Part shown: piece after piece, positions 15,301 through 21,438 of the stretch
Position numbering within the stretch: position 1 is the first letter of the stretch
Layout of the letters: each line of letters opens with the position of its first letter
Assembly (NCBI GenBank): GCA_964486075.1
Contig: CAZALU010000050.1
Location: forward strand, 1 to 22,606
Direction: 5' to 3'
Length of the DNA: 22,606 bases
Source: JAHIJO01 sp964486075
GTDB taxonomy: Bacteria > Verrucomicrobiota > Kiritimatiellia > JAAZAB01
Made by a program: the position numbers and the translations under genes
The notes under the pieces: generated by a model
Seen by the model: the letters and a program-made list of their open reading frames with translations, nothing else
Told to the model about the DNA's origin: nothing
Databases searched by the model: none

Positions 15301-16109
15301 TGGCTCTTTTGTTCCAGATCGGCGATATCTTTCTGATATGCTTCGACGGTTTCATTGATAGCTGCCATCTGTGTTTCCATCCGCTGGAGCTCGGTGGCAT
15401 TAGTCTGGAGCTTGCCGTGGGAGATATAAATATCTAGGCTTCTGAGTTCCTGGCGCAATTTTTTAACTCGAACGGCTTTGCCGGCCTGACGCTGGAGCGA
15501 AATGATCTGGCGCTTGACCTCTTTTATAATATCGGCCAGGCGCAGCAGATTGGCCTCGGTCTGGTCGAGCTTGCGCATGGCTTCGCGCTTGTCTGTTTTA
15601 TACTTGGTGATCCCGCTGGCTTCCTCAAAGATCTCGCGGCGGTCTTCCGGGCGTGAGCTGAGGATCAGGTCGATCCGGCCCTGTTCCATGAGGGAGTAGG
15701 AGCTGGTGCCGATGCCCGTATCCATGAACAGGCGTTGGATGTCCTTCAGGCGGCAGGGCGTTTTGTTGATGAAATACTGCCCCTCGCCGGAACGAAAAAC
15801 ACGCCGGGTGACCGTGATTTCGTGATACTCTGTCTGGAGTGTATTCTCGCAATTGGCCAGGGTCAGGCTGACTTCCGCCATGCTTAGCGGTTTGCGGTTG
15901 TCGGTTCCATTGAAGATGCAATCTTCCATCTTGGAACCGCGCAGAAGTTTTGCGCTTTGTTCGCCCAGGACCCAGCGGACGGCGTCGGAAACGTTGCTTT
16001 TGCCACAACCGTTGGGGCCGACGACGGAGGTCATTCCCGGCCCGAATTCCATAAGCGTTCGTTCGGCAAAACTTTTGAAACCGACCAGTTCCAAGCTTTT
16101 CAGGTGCAC
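12309..16109 (-). CDS. smc: chromosome segregation protein SMC
   Basis: SMC is the ATP-driven core of bacterial condensin and works with ScpA and ScpB, both encoded in this window. The 1266-residue product has Walker A GPNGCGKS at 31-38, a first coiled coil from about 170 to 500, a hinge from about 505 to 665 (GTLADVVEAQADFRIALEAAL at its start, LARKHALSEL at its end), a second coiled coil to about 1040, signature LSGGE at 1096-1100, Walker B FCVLDE with Asp1124 and Glu1125, and D-loop ALDEPN. The start is GTG, with GAGG at 16115-16118 five bases upstream. Residues 1184-1266 form an extra hydrophilic tail rich in Glu, Asp, Ser, Thr and Pro, beyond the usual family end. Confidence 0.97.
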   Translation of the reverse strand: MHLKSLELVGFKSFAERTLMEFGPGMTSVVGPNGCGKSNVSDAVRWVLGEQSAKLLRGSKMEDCIFNGTDNRKPLSMAEVSLTLANCENTLQTEYHEITVTRRVFRSGEGQYFINKTPCRLKDIQRLFMDTGIGTSSYSLMEQGRIDLILSSRPEDRREIFEEASGITKYKTDKREAMRKLDQTEANLLRLADIIKEVKRQIISLQRQAGKAVRVKKLRQELRSLDIYISHGKLQTNATELQRMETQMAAINETVEAYQKDIADLEQKSQALRQALAESENEMDVARQSEMELSGRLQQTQKIIEIDRRRIEELQTMIERESGDHDSSTRDIDIQRRSLEQTRQLLDQADAVLAACEQDLRDKSGKNADHEQLLDQAKQTIENLHSESMELDDKLAKLQNEYHQMEINDRALVGKRERYAAEQTSLGNLLESQEKRLTGLSTSLKKLLADVTQAEEQLAMRQNERTDIDRILKELTTQRSANASRIASTEAQIQMLNTHLADSGAFPKGARQLMDSANPLGIERQQILGTLADVVEAQADFRIALEAALRFWVNAVVVTDLPYALTLARTLETAKAGAAQLLAVEIAANPTSHAKLNSETVVPGINLLAHVTCQPAVRPLMERLLGNVRVLDSLDALPSPLPSDIVFVTRAGAIVGGNVVEYGYGRSGRQADSPLARKHALSELQEAIVALRSAEKTMDDQLAEATAHAATNDTAVLQARHDLDLKKRALALQEGECQIVSKEADQHREHLETVRFEFQQLEQQGSSVEDKSAINIEMDRSRARKVEIKLILDNQNVELHRLEQDHKTLQAEMLQSNVRLATQKQQRKHLQDQHDPLTERIAKQESRIAESVARITAYRNDIEALARAVDEAHQSIPALEGQIKSTGARLEDIRKQRSTAETEWNTAEARLNSLRDSLDQRRNQRSEINGTCIELRMKRQNLSDRIASEYRIPVDAIQLEPEPEWPPEGKPDAETLENTIGELRAKIEAMGPIYEGAIEEYEQLQERFTFLNQQQDDLVKSKQQLMDMIRKINQTTVELFAKTFDMINTNFQSTFKQLFGGGSAKLMLADDEDVLESGIEIIARPPGKRLQSVSLLSGGERTMTAVALLFAIFMVKPSPFCVLDELDAALDEPNNRRFIKMLEGFLRQSQFIIITHNQQTIAAASVIYGVTMPETGISRIVSMKFKKNEAQPALDSDEPKSGVESEAPDHSGLESDTGVNPAAQAEPVTEQASITAAYPAGELTTNSTGQSSGGPTENTSPTPASE

Positions 16110-16114
16110 AAATA

Positions 16115-16118
16115 CCTC
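16115..16118 (-). promoter_or_regulatory. ribosome binding site for the smc GTG start
   Basis: GAGG on the minus strand lies five bases before the GTG at 16109. The encoded HLKSLELVGFKSFA is the standard SMC N-terminus, so the GTG start is well supported. Confidence 0.6.
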
Positions 16119-16245
16119 GCTGTTCCCGATTGATTTAGCCTATCTAAACCATACCGGATGGATTAAGCTGTAAAATCGCATATACCATAGCAAGTGGGGC
16201 GGGTTCGTACAACTACAATATGTAGAAAACATGCGCCTGCGATCA

Positions 16246-16273
16246 AGAGGCGAAACAGCAAGCTCACGCCTCT
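16246..16273. repeat. inverted repeat between mgtC and smc
   Basis: Seven-base arms AGAGGCG (16246-16252) and CGCCTCT (16267-16273) flank a 14-base loop, 24 bases past the mgtC stop. It could end mgtC transcription, but no T-rich run follows on the minus strand, so it is only a weak terminator candidate. Confidence 0.3.
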
Positions 16274-16297
16274 CTTGCAGTGTGGCTTATCGAATAA

Positions 16298-16966
16298 TCA
16301 TTGAAGGCGAAACTCGAAAAGACCCTCCATCTTAGACACTGCCCCAACGATTGCATCTAAGTCCTGATCGGGGAGAATCTTGGCCTGGGTCTCGATCTCT
16401 ATCTCGCTGTTCTTGATGTTTGTGTGTAGGTTGACAGACTTCAGGGTAATGCCGAAATTGGTCAAGGTGGATTTTACTTCGTTCACAAAACCAGGCCGAT
16501 CAACGCCTTTGATGAATATTGTCCTGATAACCCGACCCTTGATGAGTTTCTTTTCAACGAAGTCCAGCGCTTTCAGCACAAACAGTACAATTGCCGTTGT
16601 GATGATGCCTATGAGATAATAACCCGCGCCCACAGCTAGTCCGATTATGGCCGCAGTCCACAGGCTTGATGCTGTTGTCAGGCCTTTGACTCCAGCGCCT
16701 AATCTAAAGATTGCCCCGGCTCCCAGGAAGCCGATACCGGAGATCACTTGTGCCGCCAGGCGTGCAGGATCGCCGTTGGTGGCTTCTGTGTGAAACTGAA
16801 TGGCAAGGTTGATGGAGATGCACATAGCCAGCGCTGCGCCGAGGACCAGGATGATATGTGTGCGCAGCCCTGCAGGCTGCTGGCTCATCTCCCGTTCCAA
16901 TCCGATCAGTCCGCCCAAAGCCGCGGCGAGGAGGAGTCTTGTTATGAGGTCAAATTGCGAGAGCAT
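16298..16966 (-). CDS. MgtC/SapB family membrane protein
   Basis: The 222-residue product has about five hydrophobic segments in its first 135 residues with the MgtC/SapB signatures GGLIGLERE at 18-26, AGLRTHIILVLGAAL, ISGIGFLGAGAIFR and KGLTTASSLWTAAIIGLAVG. The C-terminal ~80 residues (RTIFIKGVDRPGFVNEVKSTL onward) resemble an ACT-like regulatory domain, common in longer family members. MgtC proteins inhibit the F-type ATP synthase in some pathogens and help growth at low magnesium, but homologues outside pathogens are poorly characterised and no magnesium transporter gene is next to this one. The start codon lacks a clear ribosome site. It lies 91 bases downstream of the DUF481 gene and may share its transcript. 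Confidence 0.9.
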   Translation of the reverse strand: MLSQFDLITRLLLAAALGGLIGLEREMSQQPAGLRTHIILVLGAALAMCISINLAIQFHTEATNGDPARLAAQVISGIGFLGAGAIFRLGAGVKGLTTASSLWTAAIIGLAVGAGYYLIGIITTAIVLFVLKALDFVEKKLIKGRVIRTIFIKGVDRPGFVNEVKSTLTNFGITLKSVNLHTNIKNSEIEIETQAKILPDQDLDAIVGAVSKMEGLFEFRLQ

Positions 16967-17057
16967 GCGTCACATACTATCTGTGTTGTTTTGGTGCGTT
17001 TCAGTTTATAGTTCTGCAGTTTTCTTCCGAGCCGCCACGATGGCCCTTGGCAGAGTG

Positions 17058-17792
17058 TTATAATGACAGGCTGATGCCCGCGATCAGGGTGAGATCATTT
17101 TCCTTCAAGCCTGCTCCCGGCGTGCTGTCGTACTTGTCCTGCAGCACAAGCCGGAGGTTCAGGCGAGTGGTCATGGCCGCCTCGACGCCCAGTTCCGCAT
17201 TCAGGAGGTAGTCATTAAAATCATCGGTCTTTGGCAAGCACTCGACGGACTGCCAGATATTGGCCGTTGCGCTCAAAACATGGTCCAGGCGTTGGGCAAA
17301 ACGGAGCGCAAGGTAGTCGTCGCTCGCGCCGGCCACCTTATTCCATATGTAGGAAGGACCAGCTTCGACGGATAAAGACGTCTTCCCGTTCTTGACAAGA
17401 TAGACACCCAAACCTGGGCCGAGTGTGAGACGATAGTCGATATCCGCAATATCGTCTTGCAGGATCGAACCATCCAAGTATCCGAATGTGCGCGACGTGA
17501 TCGTTTTCTTGGCATTGGCGAAGGCGCGCGCGTTATTGACTGTCGTATCTTTCTCGTCCTTAATCGTACTTTCCCCGTAGTTCGCTTCGATGCCCGCGCG
17601 TACGGAACCAAGCCCCTCCTTCTCGCCTTCGATTACGATGCTGCCGTTCGCTTGCAGCGTTTTGCTGTTCCCGTCTGTTAGCGTGACACCAGCGCTCAAC
17701 TTGGTTTTGAGTGGGGTGGCCTCTTGCGAGTGGGCCACGCTCAGCGCCAGATATCCGGCCGCTAAAAAAATCGCAAGCCATGTCCGTTTCAT
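17058..17792 (-). CDS. DUF481-type outer-membrane protein
   Basis: The 244-residue product starts with a signal peptide: KR, hydrophobic TWLAIFLAAGYLALS, and a likely cleavage after VAHSQ. It then reads as amphipathic beta-strands, such as KLSAGVTLTDGNSKTLQANGSI, GLGSVRAGIEANYG, RTFGYLDGSI, YRLTLGPGLGVYL and, at the end, LTLIAGISLSL. This matches the DUF481 (YdiY-like, salt-induced outer-membrane) family of beta-barrels; the function is not known. The start at 17792 is fixed by AAAGGAG at 17800-17806. A longer frame to 17849 would add a non-signal leader that overlaps the methyltransferase gene. It follows the FkbM-type gene after 38 bases. Confidence 0.85.
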   Translation of the reverse strand: MKRTWLAIFLAAGYLALSVAHSQEATPLKTKLSAGVTLTDGNSKTLQANGSIVIEGEKEGLGSVRAGIEANYGESTIKDEKDTTVNNARAFANAKKTITSRTFGYLDGSILQDDIADIDYRLTLGPGLGVYLVKNGKTSLSVEAGPSYIWNKVAGASDDYLALRFAQRLDHVLSATANIWQSVECLPKTDDFNDYLLNAELGVEAAMTTRLNLRLVLQDKYDSTPGAGLKENDLTLIAGISLSL

Positions 17793-17799
17793 AGACAAA

Positions 17800-17806
17800 C
17801 TCCTTT
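17800..17806 (-). promoter_or_regulatory. ribosome binding site deciding the DUF481 start
   Basis: AAAGGAG on the minus strand sits seven bases before the ATG at 17792, favouring it over the in-frame ATG at 17849. Confidence 0.7.
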
Positions 17807-17830
17807 TGTATCTTGGGTTCCATGCATGGA

Positions 17831-18559
17831 TTATCTGCGTAAAACACATACCTTATCAGGTGCGATTTTTTGAACAACCTTTATCATTGATATTTCGTAG
17901 CCTCTCTCACTTATGGCAAAGACCTTGAAGCCGAGAGATCGCAAGCCGTGGATGGACGCAACCGTTGCGGAGAGCGGGATGGTTTCATAGGCGTGATGAA
18001 ATTCTACAAGTATCTGTTGAATTGGTAGTGCTGTTTTCACAATTGTGTCAATCACAGCATATTCGCCCCCCTCAATATCCATTTTTAGCAGGTCGATTCG
18101 GTTATGACCTAATTCGGCCATGATCGTATTCAGAGTCTTGACGGGCGCCATGACCGTTTGCCCCTCGCTCTTTCTGTATCTCTTTACAGGGGTGTAGTGA
18201 GCCGAAGTTGTTTTACGTGGCGCGTGGAACTCGATTTCTCCATTCATGTGGGCGATGCCATATTCATGAAACTTGAGAGATGGTGGTGTTGCCTGGTGTC
18301 GAACCCATTGAATAGAAGCGGGGGTGGGATCGAATGCGTGCACGGCTATATTATGAGCGCGGATCAAGTCGAGGTCGAATGAAATATCCCGCCCGATGCC
18401 GAACGAGTAGATCACGGACGTAGAGTTAATTGTATCTGGGCAGATAATCCAACTGCCTCCGGCGTGGCCATACACTGCCTTGCGACACTCAATTTCGACA
18501 GAGATGCCGGCTTTGGTTAGTCGCTGCCTCCGTAATGCGTTCGTGATGATACGTATCAT
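17831..18559 (-). CDS. FkbM-type SAM-dependent methyltransferase
   Basis: The 242-residue product fits the FkbM methyltransferase family. The SAM-binding start is VIYSFGIGRDISFDLDLI at 49-66, the acidic end of strand 2 is AFDPTP at 75-80, and the family hallmark DLLKMDIEGGEY lies at 156-167. FkbM enzymes methylate sugar hydroxyls or other small molecules; the acceptor cannot be read here. The ATG overlaps the stop of a 44-codon ORF (ATGA), and there is no strong ribosome site, so translation is probably coupled. Neighbours are an EamA exporter upstream and an outer-membrane barrel downstream, which would suit modification of a surface or exported molecule, but that is inference. Confidence 0.85.
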   Translation of the reverse strand: MIRIITNALRRQRLTKAGISVEIECRKAVYGHAGGSWIICPDTINSTSVIYSFGIGRDISFDLDLIRAHNIAVHAFDPTPASIQWVRHQATPPSLKFHEYGIAHMNGEIEFHAPRKTTSAHYTPVKRYRKSEGQTVMAPVKTLNTIMAELGHNRIDLLKMDIEGGEYAVIDTIVKTALPIQQILVEFHHAYETIPLSATVASIHGLRSLGFKVFAISERGYEISMIKVVQKIAPDKVCVLRR

Positions 18560-18690
18560 AAGCTTCGGTCCGATGACTCGTGTTCTGACGCGCTGTTAAA
18601 AATACCAGCAATGCTTGGTTTCGGCAAGTCCGCAGCCCCTGTTAGTCTCGTTGCCTCAGGACTCAATGGCTCCTGCGGTGGAATGGTCAT
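18556..18690 (-). CDS. small ORF coupled between the EamA and FkbM genes
   Basis: A 44-residue frame starts MTIPPQEPLSPEATRLTGAA and ends SEHESSDRSL. Its ATG overlaps the EamA-gene stop (ATGA at 18687-18690) and its stop overlaps the FkbM-gene start (ATGA at 18556-18559), filling the whole gap exactly. Flush junctions at both ends are unlikely by chance and argue for real translation. The peptide is hydrophilic, proline- and serine-rich, without a membrane segment, and I recognise no family. It may be a real micro-protein, a degraded gene, or only a translational bridge for the methyltransferase. Confidence 0.45.
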   Translation of the reverse strand: MTIPPQEPLSPEATRLTGAADLPKPSIAGIFNSASEHESSDRSL

Positions 18691-19562
18691 GTGCAATGCG
18701 ATTTCCCTTTGATCACCATCACCAGCAAACACGAACCCAAAAGCAGGCCGGAACCGATCAGGCCCAGATGCGAAAGCCGCTCGTGGAAGAACAGCAGACC
18801 GGCGAGAAGATTGAAGACTGGCAAGAGAAGACACATCAGGGAGGCGACACTCACCGAGGTGTAGCGATATCCGGCCGTCTGTAAAAGCTGTCCTATTGCG
18901 GCCATAATCCCGACTCCGAGCAGAATGGCGCCACCCGAAAATCCTATTGAACACGGTGCGATATTCGCGGGTATAATCATTAACCACAGGCCTACAACGC
19001 ATTGTGAGAAAAAGATGGCGAACGTTGAATCAGTCGCGTGGAGGCGTTTGATTACCACGGCGGACACGCCCGAGAGGAGCGCTCCGCCGATGGCCAACAG
19101 CTCGTAACGTCCGATGTCCAGGAAGTATCCCGTTCCGTCCCCCTTGGCGAGACATAGGAGATAAAGTCCGAACACAGCCACCGCCAGGACCAACCATTGC
19201 CAGTAGGCAATTCTTTCGCGAAGAAAGATGGCGCTGAATACTGTTGCGAAGATCGGTCCAGAATTCGAAATGACTGTCCCCTTGGCCAATCCTATTTTGG
19301 TGATCGACAGGAAGAACAGAAATACGCCTAGGCCATGGCATACCCCGCGCAACAACAAAAGGCGTCCGTTTACAAAACGCAGTTCGATCTTGCCAAATTG
19401 GGCCGCCGTGCCGATGACGGCCATGCCAATCATGAAGCGAAATAGCGCGGTCTTATAGGTGTCGACTTCAGGGATGAACTTGATCATCGCCGACATGACG
19501 CAGAACGCCAAAGCCGATAATCCCATCAATATGATCCCGCGCATCGATGAATTTGGGCTCAT
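18687..19562 (-). CDS. EamA/DMT-superfamily transporter
   Basis: The 291-residue product is almost wholly hydrophobic with about ten transmembrane helices arranged as two EamA repeats. The first starts RGIILMGLSALAFCVMSAMIKF and contains KTALFRFMIG and NSGPIFATVFSAIFLRERI; the second starts YELLAIGGALLSGVSAVVIKRL and contains YRYTSVSVASLMCLLLPVFN and LLFFHERLS. The LRERI and FHERL ends of helices 4 and 9 are typical of the family. Members export or import small metabolites such as amino acids or nucleotides; the substrate is unknown here. The start overlaps the stop of a 27-codon ORF (TGATG), with GAGG just upstream. Its end is coupled to the small ORF before the FkbM gene. Confidence 0.9.
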   Translation of the reverse strand: MSPNSSMRGIILMGLSALAFCVMSAMIKFIPEVDTYKTALFRFMIGMAVIGTAAQFGKIELRFVNGRLLLLRGVCHGLGVFLFFLSITKIGLAKGTVISNSGPIFATVFSAIFLRERIAYWQWLVLAVAVFGLYLLCLAKGDGTGYFLDIGRYELLAIGGALLSGVSAVVIKRLHATDSTFAIFFSQCVVGLWLMIIPANIAPCSIGFSGGAILLGVGIMAAIGQLLQTAGYRYTSVSVASLMCLLLPVFNLLAGLLFFHERLSHLGLIGSGLLLGSCLLVMVIKGKSHCT

Positions 19563-19645
19563 CAGGCCTCAATAATCTTTATTGCTTTGCCAATGTTGCT
19601 GATCTCACGCGGATGCAAGCCGTCGCCTGTATTAGACGCTGTCAT
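19562..19645 (-). CDS. tiny ORF coupled between the PHP remnant and the EamA gene
   Basis: A 27-residue frame begins MTASNTGDGLHPREISNIG and ends IKIIEA. Its ATG overlaps the stop of the PHP fragment (ATGA at 19642-19645) and its stop overlaps the EamA start (TGATG at 19560-19564). I do not recognise it. It could be the C-terminal stub of a decayed gene or a leader that delivers ribosomes to the transporter gene. Expression is not certain. Confidence 0.3.
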   Translation of the reverse strand: MTASNTGDGLHPREISNIGKAIKIIEA

Positions 19646-19989
19646 CGCGACTGACTGTGTGTTTTTCGATCATGATCTTCTCTCAAGGCCAACTCATCCT
19701 CAAAAATCGAGCCTTCGTTCGACTTGATTGCCGTTATGAAATGTTGCGCGTCGGTCAAACGGCGGGAAAAACTCATGCCACATCGTCGCTTCGCATCGGT
19801 CGAGTGGATGTCTGAGCCGGCCGTTTTAAGCAAGCCGCAACTGTTCGCATAATCACGCGCATGGCGGTTGTATTCGTCATGCCTCCCGGCATTAAGAACT
19901 TCAATGGCATCCACATTCCTCCAGAGGCGGATCCGCGGCGGAAAGTCTCCTGAAGGAAGACCGCAGGCGCAACAACTACCATCTCGCAT
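19642..19989 (-). pseudogene. C-terminal fragment of a PHP-domain phosphoesterase
   Basis: The frame codes RNVDAIEVLNAGRHDEYNRH, then ARDYANSCGLLKTAGSDIHS and MSFSRRLTDAQHFITAIKSNEG, which is the typical end of PHP-superfamily metal-dependent phosphoesterases; the conserved GSDIH supplies metal ligands. The N-terminal half with the HxH motif is absent upstream in any frame. The preceding segment that should read like AHPFR appears as VVVAPAVF in a neighbouring frame around 19950-19980, so there is probably a frameshift as well as truncation. The remaining 115-codon frame may or may not be translated. It heads the chain of overlapping minus-strand frames leading to the EamA transporter. The family assignment is by motif only. 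Confidence 0.5.
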
Positions 19990-20246
19990 GCGGGACCAAA
20001 TTTGGAAGGGTACCCAATCGGGGAGCGGAAGGCCAGCGAAAACTGTCGGGCCTGCAATCCCGTAATTTTTGAGATTATCTTTTCTTTGGGGCGCTCAGCA
20101 AACCGGCCCATAGCCGTCCCGACGCGCCGAGAGGTAGGGACTGGTCGCGGTCTTGGGGAACGAGGACCGACATCATCGATGTCGGCTACAGTCAAAGTTG
20201 TCCCTGTGCGTAGCGCGATCGGGGCCTAATTCAGGTTGTGGGCCAA

Positions 20247-20286
20247 GCTGTTGTGTAAAATTGTTTATTGCCCGAAACACAACAGC
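20247..20286. repeat. 10-base perfect inverted repeat
   Basis: GCTGTTGTGT (20247-20256) and ACACAACAGC (20277-20286) are exact inverted copies separated by 20 AT-rich bases. It lies 190 bases before pfkB. It could be a regulator binding site or the foot of an RNA hairpin. Confidence 0.5.
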
Positions 20287-20322
20287 AATTGTAATTATGG
20301 CACAACCGGGCGGGCTCTCTGC

Positions 20323-20350
20323 GTAGATGCGGCGCCCTCGCCGCGTCTAC
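20323..20350. repeat. strong GC-rich hairpin upstream of pfkB
   Basis: The arms GTAGATGCGGCG (20323-20334) and CGCCGCGTCTAC (20339-20350) pair over twelve bases, with one T-G pair, around the four-base loop CCCT. No T-run follows on either strand, so it is not a standard terminator. It may be structured RNA in the pfkB leader or a relic of a mobile or repeat element. Confidence 0.55.
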
Positions 20351-20476
20351 ATGCAAAGGTGCCCATGTTAAGTCAATGCGAACTGCTGGAACATAATATC
20401 CGGACTTGCATTCTGTTAAGCTTATAACTATTTTTGCTGGTTTGGGGAGTTTTGGCGACAAAATTGCAAGGGTAGC

Positions 20477-21397
20477 ATGGACAAAACAAATAATCCCGTC
20501 AATCTAGTGGTCGTGGGTTCGCTGGCGTTGGATACGATTGCCACGCCGGCGGCGACGCGCCGGGATGTGCTAGGCGGGTCCGTCAGTTATGCCTGTGCCG
20601 CCGCGTCTTTTTTCACCCGGCCCGGAATGGTCGCCGTGGTCGGCACAGATTTTCCCGAAGCCGGCGTCGAGCGGTTCCGGCAACTGGGCATCGATCTCCA
20701 GGGACTGCACCAGGTCGCGGGTAAAACCTTCCGCTGGTCCGGCGTCTACGAGCAGGACATGAACGTTCGCCGAACGCTTTCCACCGAGTTGAACGTTTTT
20801 GCTGATTTTTCTCCGGAGTTGCCTGAGGCCTACCGTCGCAGTCCCTTCCTGTTCCTGGCGAATATAGCGCCGGCGCTCCAGCTCCAGGTGCTGGCCCAGG
20901 TTCATAAGCCCCGCTTCGTGGCCGCCGACACGATGGACTTGTGGATTGAGACAGCGCGCGACCAGTTGCGTCAACTTATATCCAAAGTCGATTTGCTGCT
21001 AATCAACGATTCCGAAGCCAGGCATTTGACCGGCAAAGTGCATTTGGTCCAGGCGGCACGGCAGGTGTTGGAATGGGGCCCGCGCTATGTGATTGTGAAA
21101 AAAGGCGAGCATGGCAGCATGCTGTTTTCCAAGTCCGGCTTGGTCCTGATCGCGGCCTACCCGGTGGCAGACGTGCAGGATCCGACCGGCGCGGGCGATT
21201 CGTTTGCCGGCGGGTTCATGGGATGCCTGGCCGCCTCCGGTAAGCCGACCCTGGCGGCCGTGCGTCGGGCTATGGCCGTGGGTACCGTGGTGGCCTCTTT
21301 TGCGGTCGAGTCCTTCGGTCTGGATCGGCTGGCTGAGCTGACGCGTGCTGATATCGGCGCGCGCACCGCGGACTTTCGCAGGATGATCCGAATTTGA
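20477..21397 (+). CDS. PfkB-family sugar kinase
   Basis: The 306-residue product is a ribokinase/PfkB-fold kinase that phosphorylates a sugar, nucleoside or similar alcohol with ATP. It starts VNLVVVGSLALDTI and has the Gly-Gly sugar-site motif GGSVSYACAAASFF at 33-46. The C-terminal signature DPTGAGDSFAGGF at 235-247 contains the anion hole and the catalytic Asp241. AAGGG six bases before the ATG supports the start. The middle shows ANIAPALQLQVL and FVAADTMDLWI, resembling a subgroup of uncharacterised PfkB proteins rather than fructokinase, ribokinase or adenosine kinase. The substrate is unknown. The next gene begins 41 bases later on the same strand. Confidence 0.9.
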   Translation: MDKTNNPVNLVVVGSLALDTIATPAATRRDVLGGSVSYACAAASFFTRPGMVAVVGTDFPEAGVERFRQLGIDLQGLHQVAGKTFRWSGVYEQDMNVRRTLSTELNVFADFSPELPEAYRRSPFLFLANIAPALQLQVLAQVHKPRFVAADTMDLWIETARDQLRQLISKVDLLLINDSEARHLTGKVHLVQAARQVLEWGPRYVIVKKGEHGSMLFSKSGLVLIAAYPVADVQDPTGAGDSFAGGFMGCLAASGKPTLAAVRRAMAVGTVVASFAVESFGLDRLAELTRADIGARTADFRRMIRI

Positions 21398-21438
21398 AAG
21401 TAACTCAGTGAAATAATAACAAACCAGGAAGGGGTCTG

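Larger units (their letters stand above)
19990..20476. other. gene-poor stretch upstream of pfkB
   Basis: No convincing coding region is seen on either strand; open frames here lack family motifs and good ribosome sites. Minus-strand sequence from about 19990 to 20200 may be diverged 5' material of the PHP pseudogene. The right half holds two inverted repeats (20247-20286 and 20323-20350) and the upstream region of the kinase gene. Confidence 0.5.

Noticed and set aside
17793..17849. 19-residue N-terminal extension of the DUF481 protein
   Set aside because: It overlaps the methyltransferase gene and would hide the signal peptide; the strong AAAGGAG site points to 17792.
18556..19002. 148-codon minus-strand frame overlapping the EamA gene
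   Set aside because: Only its last 44 codons lie outside the transporter gene; the rest is an out-of-frame shadow of a clear membrane protein. The shorter ORF from 18690 was kept instead.
19773..20195. 140-codon minus-strand frame upstream of the EamA gene
   Set aside because: It overlaps the PHP fragment in another frame, has no recognised motifs, and is best read as part of the decayed sequence.
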